Source: Anagrus nilaparvatae (taxonomy: Eukaryota; Arthropoda; Insecta; Hymenoptera; Mymaridae). From it: a stretch of 64,000 bases of DNA. The translations under genes were made by a program, and so were the position numbers. The DNA is taken from assembly GCA_022575985.1 (NCBI GenBank), contig JAKSXM010000266.1, positions 930,001-994,000 on the forward strand, written 5' to 3'. Under the pieces are notes generated by a model that was not told the DNA's origin, ran no database searches, and saw only the letters and a program-made list of their open reading frames with translations. Positions 11,163-21,084 of this stretch are shown in pieces (position 1 is the first letter of the stretch; each line of letters begins with the position of its first letter).

Positions 11163-13000
11163 TTACATGCTCCGCATCCTGGAAGGTGGTCGGTCTTGGC
11201 CTTGTCAGCTCTTTCCCTGCAGAGGAAGCATTCCTCTTTTTCCACAGGACATTTTTCTGACTTGTGGCCTTGAACGCCACATTTAAAACACGCAAATTTT
11301 CGGTCCATGCCCTTACATGACCACTGGTTGTGGCCGAAACCAAGACACTTAAAGCACTGTGTAACCTCGGCTCTTAAGAGCACTTGCCAATTAGACCAGC
11401 CATTATTTAGCCGGCCTTTTTTGGTCAATTTTTTGCCATATCCGCCTTAGTGCCCTTAGCCTTGAAGATGGCGACTTTTATGTCGTCATCGTTCTGCAGC
11501 TTGGTTGCCTCCTTTATCACCTGCCTCATTTCGTTGCTACCAGTAGTACCATCTAGGCTTCTAATCTCCACGGTTAGGTGAGGAAGCAGTTCCTAGACTG
11601 TATTTTCTGGACCTGCGACCGACTTGACAGCGTCTAATAGTTTTAGCCGAGCTTAGCTCTATTAGGTCGCTGCCATCCTGGGTTTTCTGGATTCGGTGAA
11701 CCTCAGTCCCCGAATCCTTTAGTTGGACACCTCTTTTGATCTTCAGCAGGGCTGTTGCATAAGACTTTCCCTCAGGAGGCTTTATTATTAGAGCCTCATT
11801 ACGATTAGAAATCCTTATGCGCCAGTTCTGGCGCTTCTTTCTCCTGACTTTTTCTGTCGCCTCGGAAGGAGGAGATACGCCATCTCCTTCCTTCTTCTGC
11901 GGCTTTTTCTTTTCGCTTCTTTTATTCTCTGCCCCCTGCCGCAGGTTTGCTGCTGCTGCAGTTATTTTTGGCTTCTGCTTCTTCTGTTCCTGCTCTTGGT
12001 TTATGCGAGCCTCTGCCTCCTTTCTTTCAAACTCTTTTTTCTTTTTCTTCTTTTCCTTTTTTCTTTGACCTTTGCTTTTAACAGCGACGAAATCATCCTC
12101 GTCTGGAGGGGAGGTATCTGTAGCTACATCCTTTGGCTGCGTTTGCTGGTCAGAAGCTAACTAATTCACCTCCTGAACCATATCTTTCGGAAGAGACATC
12201 ACTGCATTAGCGAAGGTCTTCCTTAGAGGGAGTTCCGTGGACGTTTTCTGCGCCGGTCTCTTTTTTGTATTCTTCTTTCCGGGTGGGCTTCGGGACGCAG
12301 TCCGAGCCCTCTTCTTTCCTTTTCCAGTCATAACCCCTGATGCTTCCTCTATAGGAATATCAGGTTTTTGTTTTTCATTTAAAAGCTCCTGCTGCAGTTC
12401 AAAAATGGTCTTAAGCCTGGCTAAATATTTTTCAAAGTCAGCTATGCCTTTTTTGACAGTCATATTACAGTTCTTCTGTACTTTGACTGAGTCTCTCATC
12501 TGAGTAATATCTCTCTCCATGTTTGAGTGGATTTCAATGCACGCCTTGTTATAGTCCTTTGATTCTCGGAGATATCTTTCTATATTTTCTTCCCTCTTGC
12601 CTTCGTCATCAAGCCCAACTTCGCTAACATTAGGCAACGAATATGACCTCTGGTCCTTCAGAATAGAAGGCCGTATCAAGCTGTTGCTTGAACCTTTATG
12701 GGCGCCACATTTTGCGCATATGTCACCTTCCATTGAGGATTTGTGGGAGGAATCCTCGACCTCTAGCCTAGTTAAGACTACCATTGCCGTCTTTTTTTCA
12801 GCAGTAATTAGAGCTAGATATTGTTGCTCTGTGGGCGTGGTGTTCTGCCCTTGCTGCTGAGAAATGCTAAATTGGAGACCCCCAGAATCCGTGTCTCCGG
12901 CTCCGACCATCAAGGCTTTCACTTGATCGGAATCAGAGGTTGAATTATCCTCTATAAGAGAGGTATCAACCTGGGGTAATTCACTGTATTTATTTAGCAT
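11114..13000 (-). pseudogene. R1-clade ORF1 (gag-like, three CCHC knuckles), with stops
   Basis: An open frame of 279 residues (13000-12161) begins MLNKYSELPQ and is Ser/Lys-rich with a basic stretch KGKKRARTASRSPPGKK. The same reading continues with interruptions: a Lys/Glu-rich coiled segment near 12060-11880, then EALIIKPPEGKSYATALLKIK near 11790-11740, the conserved core of R1-clade ORF1. Stops follow DLIELS and GPENTV. The C-terminus (11370-11170) has CFKCLGFGHNQWSC, CFKCGVQGHKSEKC and CFLC with a distant HLPGC, the three nucleic-acid-binding knuckles of this clade. Its end overlaps the ORF2 start by about 50 bp. The role is RNP formation in the family; here it is broken. Confidence 0.85.
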
Positions 13001-14047
13001 TGTTCATAAAATAAGCCTGTGTTCCTGGACAAAGGGCCCTTAGTTGGGTAAGAGTACCCTTCAGAGTATTATTGAAGGATTTATGTTAGTCACTGACAGA
13101 GAGTATTTGTTAGCTTCCAGCGTCCATCCAGTAATAATAGTCCTACAGATCGGGGGGTTTTCACCACCATGTCTGATGACATCACATACGATTATTAATC
13201 TGGCATGTAACAGACTTCGATTGAGAGGCGATGACGCGAGGGAACACCTATCCTCAATCTAACAGATGAAGTGTTTCCACCTCTATGTTTGCTACCATTC
13301 CACAATGTTTTATACCTATCATGGAACAGGTCAGGCATCTACCAGTTGAATAATGAGGACTGATGTCAGATTTTACTCTGGAACCAGACGGCATTGATTC
13401 CATAGATAGATCCCCTACAGAATGGAGGATTGCTCCTCCTTGTCTGATGACAATGCCACTTCCCAATAACCCAATAACCCATCACCTTCACACATTACTA
13501 AACCAGAAAATACAACCTGCAGTCATGATTTAGCGGGACTCGCGACTACCTTTAATCGGCTACGTCGCTGAGCTCAAGGCAGAATTTTCCCATGCTAAGA
13601 GCCAATACGTCAGATCTAAGGCAACCCTGTATGTGGCTTATATTGCACTTAGGTTGGAGAAAACCTTGGAGCCCCTTTAATATGCCTCTTCCTCAAGGAT
13701 AGTTTTAGGATAGCAGTCTGCGGCTGCATGCTTGTCAAGAATGCTCGAGGGAAAGACAAGGCAAAAGACCCGGTTTATAGGGCAGCCTCAGTTATTCCAG
13801 AACCGCTTATAGACAAACTATGAGCAGTCCGCGGCATTCCTAACATGCACACATGGGATAAAGCATAGAGCATGTCCCCAGAGAAATGCAAGGCATGAGA
13901 CCCGGTTTATAGGGCAGCCTCAGTTGTTCCAGAGAGCTATATCCTATATCCTTGATTCTAGTTCAACCTTGAAAAAAGGCGGCCTGAACCACCCTCCTCC
14001 TTCCTCAGCCTTATGAGGCTCCGGGCTTGGGACCGGTACAGCGGAGT
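13001..14047 (-). other. R1-clade copy 1 5' leader with internal repeats
   Basis: The leader upstream of ORF1 lacks a long frame. It contains duplicated pieces: GACCCGGTTTATAGGGCAGC occurs near 13770 and 13890, about 120 bp apart, and a TGTCTGATGACA segment occurs near 13170 and 13440. Repeated leader units are common in LINE promoters, so the duplication may be promoter-related. No core promoter can be proven. Confidence 0.6.
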
Positions 14048-14063
14048 TTTTTATTCCTTCTAC

Positions 14064-15112
14064 TTAACATATCTGCAAAAAAACTTGACCAATTCCTATG
14101 CTTATGCTCTATATTTCTTTGTTATGAGTTTTTCTAAATTAATGTTAAAAAAAATTTTTTTAGAAAATTCATTTAATCATTAAAATTAACAAAAAAGTAC
14201 GGAAAAATTTGTTTATTAATACTTTGAATACTTTTATTCTTTATTATGACACTGGTTTCATGTCAAGTGGTTCGGCGGTTCTTGAGTCATTAGGGTACAG
14301 ACAGACAGACAGACAAATAAATTTTCAAATTAGGCACACAACTTTTGCTAGTATAGTATATAGTAGTATATAGTATTAAGACGTATATATAGGTGGTTCT
14401 ATTATAATTATTCTATTAATAACAGGGAACTGGAAAGCCTCGGGAAGTGTTTTTGATGTATATAACTATACTTTAAATAAAGAAAGACTCTATGCTCTTC
14501 AACGTAAAATTAAAAACCGTATTCAAAATTTGACAATGTAAAAATAATAAATTACAGGAAACTGGAAAGCCAAAATTTTTTTTTGTTTTTAATTTTGAAG
14601 AAATTTTCATTTTTAAACAAATTTAACTAATTACGTATAAATTATTGCCAAATCAATAACATTTATTACATTTTAAAGTACACACAGACACACAAATAAA
14701 TTATTAAAAATAGAATAAAAATTAGAAAATGAAAAAAATTTTTTTTACCATCTTCAAAAATATTTTATAAATTTTTAAAGATACCTCCGTTTTGAATAAA
14801 AATTTAGGAGAATACGTAAAAATGTGTGCCAAATCAAATACTACCAACTTGTGACACTAAAATTTGTCAATAGTCTCGAGTTATTTCAATTTTTTTTTTA
14901 ATTTTTAAAAATTTCATAAAGTTTAAAATCACTGAAAATTAGATATCTCAAAAACTACGATAGCTGAACAGAAAATCTATAGCCTATGTCACCCGCAGAC
15001 TTTTTATCTTTATTTTGACACCGGTTTCATGTCAATTGGTTCGGCGGTTCTTGCGTGATGAGTGGACAGACAGACAGACAGACAAACAAATAAATTTTCA
15101 AATATATATAGT
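14064..15112 (-). repeat. Helitron-family 5' modules and fragments
   Basis: The minus strand carries at least two copies of the module found at 47359-48145 and 50111-50880. Their signatures on the plus strand are CCTCCGTTTTGAATAAAAAT, CATGTCAATTGGTTCGGCGG and runs of CAGA ahead of AAATAAATTTTCAAAT. A 5' terminus (AATTTTCAAATATATATAGT) lies at about 15112, two bases from the 3' terminus of the next Helitron. A plus-oriented Helitron 3' end, ACTTTTGCTAGT, is at about 14341-14352. Between them (14390-14680) lies AT-rich sequence with a repeated ACTGGAAAGCC. Confidence 0.7.
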
Positions 15113-16051
15113 ACTAGCAAAAGTTGGAGGGGGGCTCCACCGCCCCCCCTGTATTGCATTTACTTCTGTTTCTGTTGCTTAAGAAAATCATGTTTCACTG
15201 CACACTTATAATTATGCAAACACATTAAGAGTTTTCAGTAAAGCCTAGTTCTGTCCCCAGTAAAGTTATAACTATTAATTACAGAAACATATTTGAAAAG
15301 GTATTAGGGAGACTATTTCTAATCCTCGAAGATAATTTATTTCTTATCGAATCGACGTGTTTCTCCTGCACAAACAGAATCTAGCATTTTAATATTAATA
15401 TCTCGTGTACTATTCTGGTATACTATAGACTTACAGACTTCAAGTCCTATTATGAATCATTTTAGTCAGCTAGTGATTTCATAATTTAAACTTCGTATTA
15501 TTAACTGGATAAGCAATTTTTTCGGTATTTTTTGATCTAGAGAATTTAAGGCCTCATAATAAAAATTTATCAAATAATTTTCAAAGGGATCTCTTTATAG
15601 TCCTAATAGTTTGTAGCGTAAACAATATAAATTGCAAATAATACAGTCATTTTTAAATAAAAAATCGTACATTTGACTACTGGATATGCAAAATCTAGTT
15701 TTTCAGAGGGCCCTAATTTTTTGTTAATGATAATCTCGATTAACTAATTAGTAAAAAAATTAATTTATGATACAACAATCATGTTTTTGTTTTCTGAATA
15801 GTGAAGAATCTATAGAATTTCTTGAATTTCTCTTTATTTTTTTTGGTTTACTGCAAATTATCGAAAATTTTTTTTAAAAAATCAAAAAAATTTTCAGATT
15901 GAAGAATCTATAGAATTTCTTGAATTTCTCTTTATTTTGGTTCCTCAAAAAGGAACCATTGTGTTAGGTCAAAATTTGATTTTCTATTTTTTGGCATATG
16001 AGCACGTTTTGGATCCCCAGGAAGCTAAAAAACCGGTTTTTAAAAAAAGTC

Positions 16052-16093
<42 letters not shown>

Positions 16094-16107
16094 TACGTAT
16101 GTATGTA

Positions 16108-16890
16108 ATCGGTGATATTTCATAAACATTATGGAATTAAGACCTAATTTTTTTTTCAAAAATTTTTTCACCAAAAAAGCTCGAATTGAAATTTTTTTAC
16201 CAAGCTCGAGGTACTTTTTTTTTTGATTTGGATGTAATACCTCATTTATTTCCATGAAAGTACTTATATTTGAAAGTATGGTTTTTACATGATATCTCGA
16301 ATCAGATACTTAATTTTCTAAAAATTTTTTTTCTAAAATTTTTTTCACAAAAAAATACAAAAAATACTAATTTTTTTTTCTTTTTGGACGTAGTACCTAA
16401 TTTATTTCCATGGAAGTACTAGTTTTAAGAACCTTGTTTATTGTTCTTTTTTGGATCTGATACTTAATTTTTTCAAATTTTTTTTGTCAAAATTAAAAAA
16501 ATAGATAAATAAAAAAAATGCAATATTTTTTTTTTTTTTGGTGTAATACCTCATTTAATTCTATGAAAGTACTAATATCTGAAAATATTGTAACTAGTGA
16601 TATTTCAAAACCATTATCGAATTTAGACCTAATTTTTTTTTCAAACATTTTTTTATCAAAAAATCTCAAACCCCCCCTTTTTTGTTAATTTGGATGTAAT
16701 ACCTAATTTATTTCCATGAAAGTACTTATACTTGAAAGTATGGTTTTTACTTGATATCTCCAATCTGATACTTAATTTTTTGAAAATTTTTTTCCTAAAA
16801 TTTTTTTCACAAAAAAATACATAAAACACCAATTTATTTTTCGTTTTGGACATATCTAATTTATTTTAATGAGAGTACAAGTTTTAGAAA
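16108..16890. repeat. Tandem direct repeat, period about 482 bp
   Basis: The block starting GTGATATTTCATAAACATTA near 16113 recurs as GTGATATTTCAAAACCATTA near 16596. Further matching landmarks are TTTATTTCCATGAAAGTACT and TATGGTTTTTAC in both units. The second unit ends near 16890. The sequence is non-coding and rich in homopolymer A and T. Confidence 0.75.
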
Positions 16891-17249
16891 TTTAGTTTAT
16901 AGTAATTTTTTGTATCCGATCACAATTTTTAAATTATAACACACAAGAAAGAGTGATGGAAATCTTGCCTCTTTTTGACTTCCTTGGATTATTTTGCTCG
17001 TTGCTATGTTTATTTATGTATGCAGCTTAATGAAATTATAAACAATAATAAATAGCCTAAAAATATTAAATGGTTATGTTTGCATTTTAAAATTAAGATT
17101 CAAAAGTTATATTGGCATTTTTTAAAGAATCAAACAATTTATAGAATTAAATATTTTATTATTTTGTGATTAATAGAAATAATATAAATAATGTTAAAAT
17201 CTTGAAGCAATTAATGTGGTTATTTTTTTTATTACAAAATATTATTATT

Positions 17250-17531
17250 ATTATTATTATCATTGTTGCGGAAGATTGGTCAAATGCAAGAAGTACACTG
17301 AGAAAATAAATTTTAAAAAATTATTATAAATTCTGGTAAAAGCTCCTTTTCGCATCGTTACCAACCATTTCTTTGACAAAACAAAAAAATCATGTTACCC
17401 AATATTTTAATTATTAAGGGATAATTATATATTCTAATAAAATAAAATTTTACAAAAAAAAATAAAATTAGCTTTTTTTATATTTGTCTCTTTTTAATTA
17501 TGCAAAAATGAATTAAAATCCATTAACGCCG
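17250..17531. other. AT-rich spacer with ATT microsatellite
   Basis: A short ATT-repeat tract occurs at about 17246-17265. The remainder up to the Transib-like MITE shows nothing I can name. The last five bases, CGCCG at 17527-17531, are the left target duplication of the MITE. Confidence 0.4.
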
Positions 17532-18018
17532 CACAGTGTGGTAAAATGGACAAAAATCGCTCTTGGATTGAGTTTTTGAGCTATCGACTTGTAACCTGTT
17601 TTGAACGACTTTAAAATAAGTCTGCTTTCGTATCTCACTGCGGATTTTTTATATTTTTTTATTTATAATTAGCCTATTTACTAAAAATGCATTTTATGCG
17701 AGATTCTAAAATACGCAAAAATTATGATTTAAAATTTTTTGACGTAAAAATGTTTTTTAATTTTTATGTATATAATGCAAGATTAACACGAAAAAATTTC
17801 CCGTTTTTTTTAGAGTGCAAAAAATGTAGGAAGTGAAAATTTCGATAACTGAATAGATTGAGGTCGTGTAAATAGGCTAATTAAAAATAAAAAAATATGA
17901 AAAATCCGTAGTGAGACACAAAAGCAGGTTTATTTTAAAGTAGTTCAAAAACAGGTTTTAAGTCGATAGCTCAAAAACTCAGTCCAAGAGCGATTTTTGT
18001 CCATTTAGCCACACTGTG
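17532..18018. mobile_element. Transib-like MITE with CACAGTG termini and CGCCG TSD
   Basis: A 487-bp element has inverted ends of roughly 160 bp: the left reads CACAGTGTGGTAAAATGGAC and the right, reversed, CACAGTGTGGCTAAATGGAC. Flanking CGCCG occurs at 17527-17531 and 18019-18023, a 5-bp target duplication. Transib transposons and RAG-family recombination use CACNNTG-type heptamer ends and leave 5-bp duplications, often GC-rich in AT-rich genomes, so the match is specific. The centre (17690-17868) is AT-rich with no ORF, so movement would depend on a transposase made elsewhere. Confidence 0.8.
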
Positions 18019-18842
18019 CGCCGGCGCGACCAATCCATGGACGCTAGAATTTTCACTTTAATAAAAAAATGATCTTAATAATCTACTTTACCAGCTACTA
18101 AAAACGAAAAATGTATGTATAATTGCCTGGTTGTAATCAATAATATTTGTTGTAAATTAAGATTACAGCCCATTGTTTGACGAACCTCAGTGCCAGCTAG
18201 TTGGCAGGTTATTTTTTATTTTACTGCAAATTATCAAAAATTTTTTTTGAAAAATCAAAAAATTTTTCAGACTCCAAAAAAATTTTACACATTTTTAAAG
18301 AAGCGTCCGTTTTTTATACAAATTTATCTGAATACGTATAAATTAGTGCCGAATCGAGTAATACCAATTTCGAAACTAAAATTTTATCATATTTAGAAGT
18401 TATTTCATTTTTTAATTAAATTTTTAAAAAATTTTATTTTTTCCAAAAATAGAAAAAATTGAATATCTCCAAAAGTACGGTAACTGAGTTCCAAAACTAT
18501 GGCCTATGTTACCCGCTGACTTTTTTTCTATATTTTGACACTTCATTTTGACATTGATTCGACCCTAACGACGGTATCAGTACAAAGTTGTCTGATAAAT
18601 CGCTCTTCAAATTTTTATTTTTTCTTACTTCTCAAAGTGTCATATAATTTTTCTAAATATTCATAAATGTATTCTTAAGATATTTAAATAATTTAATCAA
18701 ATAATTGAGCATAAAAAGTGTTAGTGTTTTGTAAAAATTAGTTAAAAAGTTTCTAAGCCGCATGCAATTCATGACAGTGGTTATCAACTTCAAATAGTAT
18801 TAAATTTTAGGTTTTCTAACTTATCGACAATCATATGATATA

Positions 18843-19431
18843 GTATATATCGTCACGAGTGACGATACAATGCCTTTATAGTAGTATGGTTTTTTCTCGT
18901 CATATTACAATGAAAGGCTTTGTATCGAACGAGGGGCGATATATTTTTTTTTCAACAATATTCGAATATTCATCGTCTTTTAGACAAAATATAAAATATT
19001 ACTAAAAACAAAACTTTTTTTTTATACACTTTATTTATTTGCACATATTATATACATTCATTTTTAATAAGTTAGAAAAAATGTTACATTTATTTCTGAT
19101 TATTTATTTCGGCATCTTTATTATTAATCTCGTCTATTAATAAATTTTGATCTTCTTCTTTAACATTATTTTCCGAAATTTTATTTTTTAAACAAAAACA
19201 CGCTCATGCGTTCTATACAACGGCCACGTTACAACTAAATTTTATTCGGTTCTTCATCGAATTTTGATCATGCGCAGTCTATACCTCGGTCTCTACTATT
19301 ACGATAATACTTTTATACGTACGAGTAGTCTCTATATCGTAAGAGTAGAAGCCCTCTTGCGATAAAGTACCTTTATTTTATATACTACGGACCGTCTATA
19401 AACGATACATATTCGAATAGCGTTGTAAAAA
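18843..19431. other. 590-bp insertion in the leader of ORF1-only copy 2
   Basis: Copy 1 reads straight from ATCATATGATA into AATACTTATTTACC, whereas copy 2 has about 590 bp between those points. The inserted DNA starts TAGTATATATCGTCACGAG and is less AT-rich at its ends than in its middle. On the minus strand 19200-19090 a short frame encodes a Glu/Asn/Lys-rich tail ending in a stop, reminiscent of a captured terminal exon. I see no terminal inverted repeat or clear target duplication. Confidence 0.55.
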
Positions 19432-19524
19432 ATACTTATTTACCTTAGTTCTCAGTATTTATTTATTTTAATTCATGAGTTTATATATTTGAAATATCTA
19501 TCAAATTCTTATTAATTAATTGCA

Positions 19525-20271
19525 ATGCCTGAGATTCAAGAACTTGTGTTAAATAATGATATTAAACAACTCATTCAGGGATGTTATAAGGCTTTAGAAG
19601 GTTTCGGCATATCCCTTCAAGAAATTGCACAAGAATTAAAAAATGTTAATTCTCAAGTATTGAAAAACATAGATCAAATTTCTTCATCAAATAATGAAAT
19701 AAAAACTCTTCGCCAAGCAATAATTGCCGCAGAAATGTGTATTGATAAAATTTGCACAAATTTGGATTTTTCTTACAATTGTACTGAAGTCCTTTTAACC
19801 GGATTACCAGAAGATTGCTCCTTAGATAACCAGACTATTGTATTCAATTTTTTAAATAAAATTGGTGCATGCTATTTGACTTCTCACATTTTGTATATCC
19901 GACAATTCAAAGCTAACAATCAGAAATCAGTTCAGAACTATAATTCAATAAATTTAGTTATTAAATTTTCGTCGTCACAAGTTCGTAAGTTTGTCATGGA
20001 TCTCAAGCGCCGTCATGGTAAAATAACATTTCAAGATATTTTAAATTCAGCTTTTGTATGCCATGAGCAAGCAAATAAGAAAATATATGTAAATGATCTT
20101 TTAAGCAATGAATCATATACTGAATACCAGCGCGTCAAAAAGCATTTCCAGAATAATAAAGATGTGTACGTATATTCTTATGAAGGTGCTATTTTTGCGA
20201 AGCTAAAGGGTCAATTCTCTGAACTTATCATCCCAACTACTGATCTTGAAAATTTATTTAATGTTATTTAA
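19525..20271 (+). CDS. FP25K/LINE-ORF1-like RNA-binding protein, full length
   Basis: The 248-residue frame begins MPEIQELVLN, the same start as copy 1, and has no internal stop. Residues 30-75 are heptad-rich and probably coiled coil. Residues 80-160 resemble an RRM (VLLTGLPED at 89-97, NLVIKFSS at 143-150, VRKFVMDLKRRHGKI at 153-167). Residues 186-230 contain IYVNDLLS, YTEYQRVKK and GAIFAKLKG, the layout of the C-terminal domain shared by baculovirus FP proteins and many insect retroelement ORF1 proteins. The coiled coil plus RRM plus C-terminal domain order is that of L1-type ORF1p, a trimeric RNA chaperone. The inferred role is coating of the element RNA. It is the best-preserved transposon ORF in the window and has no RT partner. 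Confidence 0.75.
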   Translation: MPEIQELVLNNDIKQLIQGCYKALEGFGISLQEIAQELKNVNSQVLKNIDQISSSNNEIKTLRQAIIAAEMCIDKICTNLDFSYNCTEVLLTGLPEDCSLDNQTIVFNFLNKIGACYLTSHILYIRQFKANNQKSVQNYNSINLVIKFSSSQVRKFVMDLKRRHGKITFQDILNSAFVCHEQANKKIYVNDLLSNESYTEYQRVKKHFQNNKDVYVYSYEGAIFAKLKGQFSELIIPTTDLENLFNVI

Positions 20272-21084
20272 TGTAGTTTTTATTTTTATTTTTATGTTCA
20301 TTAATTATAAATTTTCCTAAAAATTTTAATTACTAAGAATTTATTTAAAAATTAATAATTAAATTATAATAATTTCTATAAAACAATATTTCCATTCTTG
20401 TATCTCTAAGTGTACAAGCAAATTTTCAGTTTAATATCAATCATACTTAAATTTAAGTATCTTATCCTTTTAACTTTACATTTGAATTTTCAATTTATTG
20501 TACTATATACATTTTAAATCTAGTTTATTTACTTTATATTTTTCTTTAAATTTAATTATTCAATTAAAAGCAAATAATAAAATTATGATAAATATTTTAA
20601 ATTATGTCTCTGTAAGTTTACAAATGAATTTTTGGTGTTTAAATCAACACTTATTTTTATTTTTATTTTAAAATTTATGTACAGAAGAATTTAATTAAAA
20701 AATCAATTATTAAATTATATAATTTCTATAAATTAATCTTTCAATTCATTTATCTATAAGTTTACAGTGAAGTAGCAAATTTTCGAATTTATTATTATAT
20801 ATTAATAACTATGTTTCTTTAGATGATATTTTTCTTTAAATTTAATTATTAAATTAAAAATTAAAAATCAAATTATTATAAATATTTTAATTTATGTTTA
20901 CAAGTGAATTTCTGGTGTTTAAATCAACATTAACTTAATTTAATTTTCAAAATCTATGTATAGCATAATGTATAATTAATTTTTTTTTTTTCTTTTAATG
21001 TTATTATATATTATTATTATTTAATAAATATTTTAAATTGTAATTAAATTATAATTGCACATTTATCTTATGTTACTAGTCTTA
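20272..21084 (+). repeat. 3' UTR of ORF1-only copy 2, degenerate tandem units
   Basis: After the stop codon at 20269-20271 the UTR contains at least two and a half diverged units of roughly 300-370 bp. The recurring landmarks are AATTATTAAATTA with AATTTCTATAAA, then a TCTATAAGTTTACA variant, then GGTGTTTAAATCAACA. The same arrangement follows the ORF fragment at 52212. Copy 1 has lost most of these units through recombination between them, because its ORF runs into the last unit. Confidence 0.65.

Larger units (their letters stand above)
8961..14047 (-). mobile_element. R1-clade non-LTR retrotransposon, copy 1, with TSD
   Basis: The element reads on the minus strand and its limits are set by a 16-bp direct repeat, TTTTTATTCCTTCTAC, at 8945-8960 and 14048-14063. 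Its 3' end is an A-rich tail (8961-9010 on the plus strand as T runs) and its 5' end is near CTCCGCTGTACCGG. Order in transcription: 1-kb leader, ORF1 with three CCHC knuckles, then ORF2 with APE-type endonuclease, part of the RT and a C-terminal zinc motif. An internal deletion near 10545 joins the endonuclease to mid-RT. GC content is clearly higher than in the flanks, as in the other R1-clade copies here. It is not in rDNA, so the lineage is not R1 sensu stricto. Confidence 0.92.
15938..18207. mobile_element. Composite insertion inside the outer Helitron
   Basis: Helitron sequence stops after CTTTATTTT at 15937 and continues from 18208. The host segment GAAGAATCTATAGAATTTCT is already tandemly duplicated at 15804 and 15902, and the insertion lies in the second copy. 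The inserted DNA opens with the small palindrome GGTTCCTCAAAAAGGAACC. It then has a TG microsatellite (16054-16090), two 482-bp tandem units and a Transib-like MITE. No transposase frame is present. Apart from that MITE, I cannot assign the insertion to a superfamily. Confidence 0.6.

Noticed and set aside
15937..16255. Frames of Val-Cys or His-Thr repeats
   Set aside because: They are translations of the TG microsatellite at 16054-16090.
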